Below, one piece after another: positions 1 through 6,280 of a stretch of DNA of 7,578 nt. The notes below the pieces were generated by a model. It saw nothing but the letters and a program-made list of their open reading frames with translations. It made no database searches and was not told the DNA's origin. The translations under genes and the position numbers were made by a program. The stretch covers positions 1-7,578 of the forward strand of contig JBBRYB010000121.1 of the NCBI GenBank assembly GCA_038238115.1. Direction: 5' to 3'. Within the stretch, counting starts at the first letter, position 1. The number at the start of each line of letters is the position of its first letter. This DNA comes from JBBRYB01 sp038238115 (GTDB lineage Bacteria; Actinomycetota; Actinomycetes; Propionibacteriales; Nocardioidaceae).

Positions 1-67
1 CGGCGAAAGCGGCACGACCAGGAACCACAGTGGAACACCCGGACAGCGAGGCCCGGGAAACCAGCAT
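1..67 (-). CDS. Partial ORF running off the left edge, possible transposase N-terminus
   Basis: An ATG at 67 on the minus strand opens a frame of 22 codons that leaves the window. It reads MLVSRASLSG and ends ...VVPGRAAFA. The ending loosely recalls the first residues of some actinobacterial IS6-type transposases, where a similar Phe-Ala precedes the conserved domain, but this is from memory and rests on very few residues. No terminal inverted repeat typical of IS6 is visible between 68 and 130. The adjacent monooxygenase loses its N-terminus at about 130, so a mobile-element edge here would make sense. The frame may equally be non-coding. Confidence 0.2.
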   Translation of the reverse strand, partial: MLVSRASLSGCSTVVPGRAAFA

Positions 68-125
68 GTCCTCGATCCCTCACCCCAGCCACATGCCCAT
101 CACACCACCGTCACCCAGCCCATCG

Positions 126-1383
126 GTGGATCGAGGCTTAGAGCGGGTCTTGCTCGGCTGGGTCGAGGAGCTGGGCGTGCCGAGTCGTCGCGGGCTCGAG
201 GTCACTGGCTTCGGCCAGGACGACGCCGGCGTCGACGTTCACCTCGCCGGGGGCCAGCTGCTCCGGACGAGATACCTGGGTCGGGGCCGATGGTGGGCGC
301 AGTGTCATCCGCAAGGTGGCCGGCATCGACTTCGTCGGAGCGGAGGCGACCCGGAGCCACCTGATCGCCGAGGTCGAGGTGACCGAGGAGACGCCCACTG
401 GCATCCGGCTTGACGACGTCGGCATCCACGCGATGAACGTGATGGAGGACGGGCGGACCGTAGGGATCGTCGTGACCGAGCAGCAGCTCGGACCCGCGAC
501 CGAGCCGACCCTTGCGGACCTCGGCGAAGCACTGACGGCCGTGTACGGCACGGACTTCGGGATCCACGATCCGACGTGGATGTCGAGGTTCACCGACGCC
601 ACCCGGCAGGCAGCCGCCTACCGCAGTGAGCGGGTGCTGCTCGCCGGCGACGCCGCGCACATCCATCCGCCTACCGGCGGGCAGGGCATCGGCCTCGGGG
701 TGCAGGATGCGGTCAACCTTGGCTGGAAGCTCGCCCAGGTCGTCCAGGGCGTCTCACCCGACGGCCTCCTAAACAGCTACCACGCAGAGCGGCACCCTGC
801 CACAGCCCGTGTCCTGAGGAACGTGATGGCCCAAGCCCTCCTCCAGCGAGGGGACGCGCGAACCGAGGCGATGCGCGACACGATCTCCGACCTGTTGAGC
901 TTCGAAGGACCACGCGCCCAGCTCGCCGGGCTCCTGTCCGGGCTCGACGTGCGCTACGACCTCGGCGAGGGGCACCCATTGCTCGGACGCCGCATGCCAG
1001 ACCTCGACCTCATCACAGCCCATGGCCCGCGACGAGTCTTCGAGCTGCTCCACGACGCCCGGCCGGTGCTGCTCAACCTCGGTGCGCCCGACAGCATCGA
1101 CATCACGCTATGGACGGATCGAGTCCAGCACATCGATGCCGACCACACCGGGACCTGGGAGCTACCCGTCATCGGAACCGTCACCGCTCCCGTTGCTGTC
1201 TTGATTCGGCCCGACGGCCACGTGGTCTGGGTAGGCGACGGAACACAGATCGGGCTCAGCGAAGCCCTCACGACCTGGTTTGGCCAACCCCCAAAGAAGA
1301 AACGTCGCATAACCGACCGCTCCGACGCTCCGGACGGTGCCCCAACCGGGCGGAGCGGCAGCGCGCTGATCCAGCCGCGATGA
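126..1383 (+). pseudogene. FAD-dependent monooxygenase (rifampin monooxygenase/aromatic hydroxylase type), N-terminally truncated and frameshifted
   Basis: Enzymes of this flavoprotein family use NAD(P)H and FAD to hydroxylate aromatic substrates. Recognisable segments are LLGWVEELGVP near 150-180, GADGGRSVIRK after 282, the FAD-binding block GDAAHIHPPTGGQG near 650-690, NLGWKLA, YHAERHP, LLGRRMPDLDL, and a terminal VLIRPDGHVVWVG before WFG. Full-length relatives have roughly 470-500 residues. The GxGxxG Rossmann motif and about 100 N-terminal residues are missing, and similarity starts near 130. A further fault is one extra G at 278-280. RYL is read in one frame, while VGADGGRSV continues in the next frame, which runs open to 1383. 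The last 30 or so residues after WFGQPP are an unusual basic tail. As written, only a fragment from 316 could be translated from an ATG, so it is very probably inactive. Family confidence is high; the substrate is unknown. Confidence 0.88.
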
Positions 1384-1665
1384 GTGCGCCGATCCACCGG
1401 CTAGAACTGTCAAGACGTCAGGCATCCGCACGCTCGAAGCGCGTGTCCGTTCCTGTCCCCGGGCAAGATGACCTGTGGCACCTGGTGCACCAGGTCCTGA
1501 ATACACTCGATACGGAGATGTTCTCGCCCGGCAAACATGTGAAAGGGAGAGTGCAAGTCTGCGCCGCCGCTTTGACGGCTGGACGCTGAACGTGTCCATA
1601 ATCCCGCTGGCCGACGCATTGCCCGACCGGCTGCTCTCCGAGTTCGGCGCCCGACTCCGATAGGC
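1384..1665. other. Stretch of about 280 bp without a recognised gene
   Basis: No frame here resembles a family I know. The plus-strand frame ending at 1663 reads protein-like over its last 25 residues (...IIPLADALPDRLLSEFGARLR), but it has no recognisable domain and no good start, so it is left unassigned. The only clear structure is the 16-bp palindrome at 1480-1495. Confidence 0.5.
1480..1495. promoter_or_regulatory. 16-bp perfect palindrome, possible operator
   Basis: ACCTGGTGCACCAGGT is identical to its reverse complement. It lies in a stretch without a recognised gene, 97 bp after the monooxygenase stop. Dyads of this size are typical of dimeric repressor sites, but no adjacent intact gene shows what it would control. 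Confidence 0.3.
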
Positions 1666-2103
1666 TCATGCCGCACCGAGGACGGCGACGCTCGCCCGGA
1701 TCTGCCGCGATCCGAGCGTGGCGTCGGACATCCGCTGCGGGATGATGAGCACTGCGGCCGGCACCATCATGGCCACCTCCTTGCGCGCCCCCGTCTCGAT
1801 CAACGCCCGCTTGGATGCTTCGCGCACGTCGGCCGACAGCGCGGTGAGGACGTCGACCAGGGGCGTCCCACGCTCGATCGCCACCGCGAAGCCCTCGGCG
1901 AACCGCGACACGATGGCGAGTCCGCTGCGCCGCGCGAACGAGTCGAGCGCCGAGCTGATAGGCACGCCGGTTCGGGACTCGGCGAGAACGACGGACAGGT
2001 CGTCGGGTAACGCGCCGCGACAGCTCGACACAACCCGGTCCAGGGCGCCTATGGGTCCTTCGCCCGCGGCCACGGCCAGCGCGAGCAGGTCCTGCTGGCC
2101 GCC
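1666..2103 (-). pseudogene. Type II secretion F-domain (TadB/TadC-like) fragment, truncated at both ends
   Basis: The minus-strand frame contains the core of a T2SSF domain, the inner-membrane platform component of Tad/Flp pilus or type II secretion machines. It begins near 2091 with DLLALAVAAGEGP and passes through GALDRVV, LPDDLSVVLAESRTGVPISSAL, VAIERGTPLVDVLTALSADVREA and GARKEVAMMVPAAVLIIP at about 1738. Families of this type have an N-terminal membrane segment before the domain and continue past the last proline with a further hydrophobic stretch (LPVTVLFA-like). Here both are missing: upstream sequence changes to a phage gene on the opposite strand, and the last 23 residues (QRMSDATLGSR...) resemble nothing in the family in any frame. 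It is a gene fragment without partners in this window. Confidence 0.75.
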
Positions 2104-2492
2104 GTGCTCGTCGCAACCCTGGGCCGCCGGTGACGACGCTACGGGCTGACCCTGACGCCCAGCCGAAGCTGCCGCCCAGGATGCCGAACGGCGAGCTGTG
2201 GCCAGCTGCAACGCGACGCTGGTGGCGCAACTGGAAGGCGTCGCCGTTGGCCACCGACTTCACCGCTCTCGACTGGTCGTCGCTGCTCGACGCGGCCGTG
2301 CTGCATGGTGCGCTGTGGAGCGGTGACACCAAGGTAGCCTCGGAGCTGCGGCTGCGTGTGGGCCGCCTTCGGTGCGACCCCCGGAGGACCGCGCTCGGTT
2401 GCGGATCGAGTTCACGACGACGGCCAGTGAGCCCGCCGAGCTGGTGCGGTTGTCGGACTCGCGGTCGCTGGCTGCGCGTCGTCGGCGACTAG
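2082..2492 (+). pseudogene. Actinophage-type terminase small subunit, frameshifted remnant
   Basis: Small terminase subunits recognise phage DNA for packaging. The frame upstream of 2130 already reads GPAGRRARRNPGPPVTTLRA, which resembles the basic N-terminus of such proteins. It continues with PKLPPRMPNGELWPAATRRW, then SPLATDFTALDWSSLLDAAV and LWSGDTKVASELRLRV. Removing one G from the run at 2360-2362 gives VAAFGAT. Removing one C from the run at 2378-2382 then gives PEDRARLRIEF. This restores the usual order ELRLRV..FGATPEDRARLR of the family. Two one-base insertions within about 20 bp therefore break the gene. The C-terminal limit is uncertain: the first frame stops at 2492, and the corrected frame runs past it. 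No other phage genes are visible, so this is a prophage relic or an isolated morphon fragment. Confidence 0.72.
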
Positions 2493-2666
2493 TGACGCCC
2501 GAGGCCCTGGCGTCAGGGCATGTTGCGCATCATGGCGTCGGATGCTCGGGTCGTCGAGCGGACGCTGACGGCGCGGGTTGCTCGCTTGGTCGGATGGCCA
2601 GGTCAGGTGCGAGAAATGGCGGGTCTGAGTCAGGACAGTCGAACCGGCAAGGCGGCACAGGGCTTT

Positions 2667-2825
2667 CTAGCTGCCGTTCTCGTTGCCGTCGTCGGCGGGG
2701 TCCTCGGTGGTCACTACCCCGTCGCCGAACTTGGCGATGACCAGGCCCACAAGCATCACGTTTGCTGCCGTGCGCAACCGGGCCAGGTGGGTGCGCTTGT
2801 TGGCAATGTGGCCCGTACCTCGCGG
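2667..2825 (-). pseudogene. DUF202/YidH-like inner-membrane protein fragment
   Basis: A minus-strand frame between an upstream TGA and TAG at 2667-2669 contains HIANKRTHLARLRTAANV followed by MLVGLVIAKFGDG. The pattern is that of the DUF202 N-terminus, usually (L/I)ANERTFLAWLRTA..(M)..G..(I/V)AKF, which ends in the first membrane helix. Two normally conserved positions differ (E to K, W to R), and the usual second and third membrane helices are absent: the frame ends in an acidic tail DPADDGNENGS. There is no credible start codon in the frame. It lies about 40 bp downstream of the transporter on the same strand. DUF202 function is poorly known. I read it as a decayed fragment. Confidence 0.5.
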
Positions 2826-2864
2826 TGCACCTGGCGGCGTCCAGCCGACGGGCGAAGAACGAAG

Positions 2865-4214
2865 TCAGGTTGCGGCCGCGGCCCGCTGCCGCCGCTGGGC
2901 GGTGGCGCTCTTTGTCTTGGTCAGCGACAGGTTGGTCGTCTCCGGGGCCCAGAGGTAGGTGGCGACGAGACCCGCCACGCAGATCCCCGCTCCCACCAAG
3001 ACGCTCGGGCCGATGCCCCAGTGCTCGATGCCTACTGGGAGCAGGAACGTTCCCCCGGCGGCGCCGATGCGGCTGCACGCAGCGGCGAACCCGACTCCGC
3101 TGCCGCGCAGCTCAGAGGGGAAGATCTCGGGCGGGTACACCCCGGTCAGGAGGCCGGAGATGGCATTGAAGAAGGCGAACGACGCGAAGCAGACGATGAG
3201 GATGACGGCCGGCGCGCCGACCCATGCGCCGATCAGGCCGAGGGTGGCGACCATGACCCAGAACGAGGTGAGCAGCAAGGGGCGACGCCCGACACGCTCG
3301 ATGACCAGCGTCCCCGCGATCGCCCCTACCACCGCGACGGCGTTGGACCCGATCACACTGCCCCGGGGGTCCGTCACACCGAGAGCTTTGAATACCGGGA
3401 TCGCAAAAGTGAACATCGCGAAGTAGGGAGCCACCAGGCAGGTGTAGAAGATGCACGCGAAGGCGGTGCGGGTCCGGATCTTGGGTGCGAACAGCTTCTT
3501 GAACGTTGCCTTGTCCGTTGACTCGTCGCCGAGGTCCTCGTCGTCGTAGTAGGTCTCGCCGAGGTACTTGGTGACGATCTCACGCGCCTCGTCATCGCGG
3601 CCCTTGCTCACCAGCCAGCGAGGTGACTCGGGAAGACCTTGCCGCAGCACCAGCGTGACCAGGGCGGGCACCGCGCTGGTGGCAAGGATCCAGCGCCAGT
3701 CGACGCCGACGGCTATTAGACCATAGGAGATGAGGACCGCGAGGAGGAAGCCGACGTACCAGCAGGCCTGGAGACTGGACAGCCGGTGTCCGCGCCCCTT
3801 GCTGGGGACGAACTCCGCAAGCATCGTCGGTCCAATGGCGTACTCGGCGCCGATGGCCAACCCGAGGAGCAGCCGGAGAACCAGCAGCTGCCAAGTGTTG
3901 GTGACAACACCCTGCGACGCTCCGAGGATCACGAAGGCGATGAGGTCGAAGATGAAGATCTTGCGGCGTCCGAAGCGGTCGGTCAGGTAGCCGAAGATCG
4001 GTCCACCGAAGAAGATCCCGGTCAGCGTGGAAGCACCGATGAGGCCGACCTGCACCGCCGAGAGGCCGAACTCGGTGGTGATGAGCGTTATGACCACACT
4101 GATGATGCCAAGGTCATAACCGTCCAGGCCCTCACCGAAGGCGGTGGCGGTGGTAATCCTGAACAGGAACCCCTTATTCCCGGCGGCGCTCTGAGAAACC
4201 TCGTGTGCGCTCAT
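2865..4214 (-). CDS. MFS transporter, sugar-porter/metabolite-H+ symporter type
   Basis: A 449-residue 12-helix permease of the major facilitator superfamily, with no frame disruption and a length typical of the family. Landmarks are a DGYD motif at residues 31-34 in helix 1, similar to the DGxD of aromatic-acid:H+ symporters; the motif-A loop GYLTDRFGRRK at about 75-85; a helix 4 GAEY; PESPRWL at 195-201 before the central cytoplasmic loop, a hallmark of the sugar-porter and related branches; a second-half motif ERVGRRP; and a C-terminal PETT. The ATG at 4214 is chosen because GGGGGA lies 5 nt upstream. The in-frame ATG at 4226 adds only four residues (MGDA) and has a weaker site. The substrate cannot be told from sequence; an organic acid, aromatic acid or sugar are all possible. 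It is transcribed away from the HTH gene pair and appears monocistronic. Confidence 0.9.
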   Translation of the reverse strand: MSAHEVSQSAAGNKGFLFRITTATAFGEGLDGYDLGIISVVITLITTEFGLSAVQVGLIGASTLTGIFFGGPIFGYLTDRFGRRKIFIFDLIAFVILGASQGVVTNTWQLLVLRLLLGLAIGAEYAIGPTMLAEFVPSKGRGHRLSSLQACWYVGFLLAVLISYGLIAVGVDWRWILATSAVPALVTLVLRQGLPESPRWLVSKGRDDEAREIVTKYLGETYYDDEDLGDESTDKATFKKLFAPKIRTRTAFACIFYTCLVAPYFAMFTFAIPVFKALGVTDPRGSVIGSNAVAVVGAIAGTLVIERVGRRPLLLTSFWVMVATLGLIGAWVGAPAVILIVCFASFAFFNAISGLLTGVYPPEIFPSELRGSGVGFAAACSRIGAAGGTFLLPVGIEHWGIGPSVLVGAGICVAGLVATYLWAPETTNLSLTKTKSATAQRRQRAAAAT

Positions 4215-4410
4215 CGCGTCCCCCATTCACGCTCGTTGCTGAGCACTCTTCTATCGGACCCGGGAACCTGTCAACCTCGTCAGAGCTGCCGCCTGACTAT
4301 GTGGAGTTGAGCTCGAGTGACGGTCGGCCTCGACAGAAGCGATTGCGCTACTACGTCACCAAGCACGACGTGCTCTGATCGTCCCGCCAGTCGACCGGCG
4401 ATTCTCGGTC

Positions 4411-4806
4411 TCACCGATGCCCTTTCAGTGCCACCTCGCCTCCCTCGCCGTGGTCACCACCTTCGAGCTGCTCCCTGCGGTACAGCCGCGTCCCATCGCT
4501 GTGCACGACGTACGGGACTAGGTCCGCCGCGACGAGCTGGTTGAGCCGTGTTACCTTCACCCTGAGCACGTCAGCCGTCCGCCCAGCGGTCAGCCAGTAC
4601 GCATCTGTGTCGTCGAGGTGTCGGCGCCAGAGGTAGACCTGCATTGCCAGGGCCTCCACGTCAGCCCGCGACAGCGACCGAGCTCGTACCGCCCCACTGA
4701 GCCGAGCCTGCCTGGCGGCGACGTGGCGGCGCACCGATGCCCTGGAGCAGCCGAGGATCAGCGCGGCCTCGTCCAGCGTGACCGGGTTGATCGGCCGAAG
4801 GCTCAT
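4411..4806 (-). CDS. Small DNA-binding protein with two helix-turn-helix units
   Basis: A 131-residue protein. Residues 9-30 (VTLDEAALILGCSRASVRRHV) fit an excisionase/MerR-like HTH, followed by RSLSRADVEALA, a common continuation in such proteins. Residues 71-115 hold a second similar unit: YWLTAGRTADVLRVKVTRLN, then the wing-like DGTRLYRREQLE. The start at 4806 is supported by GAGG 5 nt upstream and by an ATGA overlap with the end of the preceding gene once that gene's frame is corrected. The frame is also open upstream of this ATG, but that is explained by the frameshift in the neighbour. A regulator or accessory DNA-binding protein is likely; an excisionase role is possible, but no integrase is present here. 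Target unknown. Confidence 0.72.
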   Translation of the reverse strand: MSLRPINPVTLDEAALILGCSRASVRRHVAARQARLSGAVRARSLSRADVEALAMQVYLWRRHLDDTDAYWLTAGRTADVLRVKVTRLNQLVAADLVPYVVHSDGTRLYRREQLEGGDHGEGGEVALKGHR

Positions 4807-5013
4807 GCGGGCCTCATCCGAGCCGCGGGGAGCCAGTCCAGGTGTACCGCCCCGATTCCGTACGCTGTAGCGCACGAACGCCAGCCAGTCGCCGTCCTCA
4901 CGCCGCCGGGCCTCGACGTGGCCGGGATACCACTGGCCGTCTCGTTGCACCAGCACGGCCCGGTGGGGGTAGTGGGTCAGCTTGAGGCGGGGGCTAGTTG
5001 GCCAAACTCGCAC
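4803..5013 (-). pseudogene. Small WYPG-type hypothetical protein, one-base frameshift, coupled to the HTH gene
   Basis: The frame reads HYPHRAVLVQRDGQWYPGHV, then EARRREDGDWLAFVRYSV. Past that point the frame runs open into the HTH gene. Skipping one base at 4860-4861 gives VGIGAVHLDWLPAARMRPA and a TGA at 4803-4805. This resembles the end of small actinobacterial proteins that pair an RWYPG stretch with a VRYSVGxG..HLxWxPAxRxR ending. The corrected stop overlaps the downstream ATG as ATGA, which strongly supports the correction and shows the two genes were translationally coupled. The start is uncertain: the GTG at 5013 is the first plausible codon in the frame, and codons further upstream lose the G/C third-position bias. 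Function unknown. Whether the shift is real or a sequencing error cannot be decided here. Confidence 0.6.
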
Positions 5014-5266
5014 ACGATGGGCACTTGGGAGGCTTGTCGCCGCTAGTGCTCCAACTGTTGGCGCCAGGAACGAAGTAGGGCATCGAAGCCAGCCGTAGTT
5101 CACAAAGAGTGAGTTGGGTCCCGGGTAGGTAGGCATGAAGCCTGACGGTTGGATATCGGCCCAGGGGATCGACTGTCGCTCCACTGGGCGGCTCGGCCTG
5201 AGTTACCTGCCCGAAGCCCTCTGCCACTGACATGTAAGACAACACCTCGGGGGACATACTCCTAAC
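5014..5266. promoter_or_regulatory. Divergent intergenic region between the HTH gene pair and the small basic protein
   Basis: About 250 bp with less G/C at third positions in any frame than the neighbouring genes and no convincing protein. It should hold the promoters of the leftward gene pair and of the rightward ORF at 5267. GGGGGA at 5249-5254 may be a somewhat distant ribosome-binding site for the latter. No clear -35/-10 pair or operator could be assigned. Confidence 0.4.
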
Positions 5267-5498
5267 ATGCCTGAGGGCTCACGCAAGCGACCCGCCGACC
5301 TTAACTCGCTCGCCGCGTCCATCGTGGCCGACGCCACCGACGAGGACAAGTCTGAGCCAGTGGACGACGGCAAAGATCCGGCAGCCGTCTCGCTGGGGCC
5401 GTAAGGGTGGGTTGAAGGGCGGCAGGGCGAGGGCCGATAAGCTCAGTCCTGAGCGCCGAGGTGACATTGCGTCCTGCTCGCCGCTGTGCTCGATCTGA
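5267..5498 (+). pseudogene. Small basic GG-rich protein (KGG-like), frameshifted
   Basis: From the ATG at 5267 the frame reads MPEGSRKRPADLNSLAASIV, then an acidic linker and GKDPAAVSLG, and stops at TAA 5402-5404 after 45 residues. Removing one G from the run of four at 5395-5398 restores LGRKGGLKGGRARADKLSPE followed by RRGDIA, the usual basic second half of this small actinobacterial family, which normally ends in an Ala/Arg-rich helix such as AAQARW. The restored frame stops at 5496-5498 without that ending. A second shift near 5474 may continue into ...ARSERDAPTADEGQNTPAS. The GRKGGLKGG stretch resembles the KGG stress-protein motif, but a function is not established. N-terminus and core are confidently recognised as one family; the break is clear in the given sequence. 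Confidence 0.68.
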
Positions 5499-5714
5499 AC
5501 GTGACGCGCCCACGGCTGATGAAGGCCAGAACACTCCCGCGTCCCACACGTGGGTCAGCCCTACAGCTAGGCAGGTATTTGCCAGGCATCGGCGGAGCGG
5601 CGTTCGCGCCGATGCGGTTCACGTGCGCCGGATTTCGGCGCGGTAGTGGTGTACTGAAGGGACGAGAATCCGGCCACCTGCCCGAAGCGGGCGGCGTGAG
5701 TGAGAGGAAGCGGC

Positions 5715-5825
5715 ATGAGCATCGCCTATCAGGTCCAGCAGGCCGGCATCGGAGGCCTCGGCTGGGTCGGGATCATCGTCCTCGTTCTGATCGTCCTCGT
5801 GGTCCTCTACTTCGTCCGCCGCTGA
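5715..5825 (+). CDS. 36-residue single-pass membrane peptide
   Basis: The peptide starts MSIAYQVQQAGIGGLGWVGI, continues with an uninterrupted run of Ile, Val and Leu, and ends LYFVRR. One transmembrane helix spans about residues 16-33, with two Arg at the C-terminal end that would place that end in the cytoplasm. GAGAGGAAG lies 4 nt before the ATG, a strong ribosome-binding site. A hairpin terminator begins 3 nt after the stop, so this looks like a compact single-gene transcription unit. Small hydrophobic peptides of this layout are frequent and poorly annotated in actinobacteria. Possible roles include stress peptide, regulator of a membrane complex, or type I toxin-like peptide. None of these can be chosen from the sequence. 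Confidence 0.62.
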   Translation: MSIAYQVQQAGIGGLGWVGIIVLVLIVLVVLYFVRR

Positions 5826-5828
5826 CCT

Positions 5829-5860
5829 GAGGGGGTAAGGCGGTACCCCCTCCGGGGGCT
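5829..5860 (+). terminator. Hairpin terminator after the membrane peptide
   Basis: GAGGGGGT at 5829-5836 pairs perfectly with ACCCCCTC at 5845-5852 around an 8-nt loop. The second arm can alternatively pair its CCCCC (5846-5850) with GGGGG at 5854-5858, followed by CTTT. The two stems exclude each other. Position and strength fit an intrinsic terminator of the actinobacterial type without a long U tract. Confidence 0.6.
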
Positions 5861-5960
5861 TTCCGAAATACCGCTCCGTATAGAGCCATTTCACTCGCAT
5901 GGCCGTATCCACATGACCTTCCTCAGCCGTGTAGATATGGAGGGGAGTGTGCTGCGTCAG

Positions 5961-5994
5961 TGTGGCAGGTGTCCAGGTCCAGACACCTGCCACA
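5961..5994 (-). terminator. 13-bp perfect hairpin after the DUF6907-like fragment
   Basis: TGTGGCAGGTGTC (5961-5973) and GACACCTGCCACA (5982-5994) are exact inverted repeats with an 8-nt loop. The hairpin lies 12 bp beyond the stop of the minus-strand fragment at 6007, where a terminator of the original gene would sit. There is no U tract on either strand. Confidence 0.55.
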
Positions 5995-6006
5995 GACCGG
6001 CTAGCT

Positions 6007-6173
6007 CTAGACCTTGCCCTCCGCCCGGTCGCAGTGCGCCAGGATCGTCGTCGCGAGCTTGCGCGCGTCCGCGATCGAGGTCAGGCCGTAACCCGGGACG
6101 CTGAGGTACAGCAGCTCGGTGTTCCCAGTCGGGGTCCACCACGAGGCACACCTCGAACGGCAGGTCAGTGCGA
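6007..6173 (-). pseudogene. DUF6907-like gene, 5'-truncated copy (3' end intact), frameshifted
   Basis: Read on the minus strand, the fragment begins TDLPFEVCLVVDPDW in one frame. It then continues in another as GNTELLYLSVPGYGLTSIAD, ARKLATTILAHCDRAEGKV and a stop at 6007-6009. Compared with the other copy at 7195-7491, two bases are missing at the TGG-GGA-AAC junction (here TGGGAAC), which breaks the frame. Sequence upstream of TDLPF does not match the other copy, so the 5' half, including the CPxWC motif, is absent. The ending ADARKLA..ILAHCDRAE agrees with the usual C-terminus of these small actinobacterial proteins. A 77-codon frame from 6240 would read through it, but its first half is unrelated sequence. 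Confidence 0.72.
6054..6170 (+). repeat. Direct repeat, copy 1 (about 117 bp)
   Basis: From CGAGCTTGCGCGCG to the GGTCAGTG near 6170, this segment matches 7248-7366 in the same orientation. Only a handful of substitutions and a 2-base length difference separate the copies. It corresponds to the shared internal part of the DUF6907-like gene fragments. Similarity stops abruptly at both ends. Confidence 0.9.
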
Positions 6174-6221
6174 GATGTGGACGTTTCCTGCCGACGCCTG
6201 CGTCGCCCCCGATTGCGCGCA

Positions 6222-6234
6222 CCCCCTTAGGGGG
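6222..6234. promoter_or_regulatory. CCCCC-TTA-GGGGG hairpin upstream of the hydrolase gene
   Basis: A perfect 5-bp G/C stem with a 3-nt loop, 46 bp before the hydrolase start. It could be a short 5' leader structure or part of an operator. A G-run/C-run hairpin of similar base composition occurs at 5829-5858. Confidence 0.3.
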
Positions 6235-6280
6235 AGACACTAAAGCACCGGGTTCGGGAGCAAGGCATCAAGGAGGGCCC

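Noticed and set aside
1285..1320. PPKKKRR stretch resembling a eukaryotic nuclear-localisation signal in the monooxygenase tail
   Set aside because: Basic tails arise easily in decayed bacterial sequence; nothing else suggests a eukaryotic or effector function.
1418..2332. Long minus-strand open frame of about 300 codons
   Set aside because: Arg/Gly-rich composition without domains, overlapping the T2SSF and terminase fragments in other frames; a GC-rich shadow.
2520..3521. Long plus-strand open frame of about 330 codons
   Set aside because: Mostly antisense to the clearly coding transporter, with low-complexity charged composition; no family resemblance.
4236..4378. Plus-strand frame ending ...DYVELSSSDGRPRQKRLRYY and a short tail, looking like a protein C-terminus
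   Set aside because: No recognised family and no start; the region should be the promoter of the transporter. Kept out for lack of support.
4994..5257. Minus-strand frame of 87 codons beginning MSPEVLSYMSVAEG
   Set aside because: Third-position base use is not that of the neighbouring genes, there is no known domain, and it covers the divergent promoter region.
5205..5687. The 12-mer ACCTGCCCGAAG occurs at 5205-5216 and 5676-5687
   Set aside because: Too short in GC-rich DNA, and the flanks do not match.
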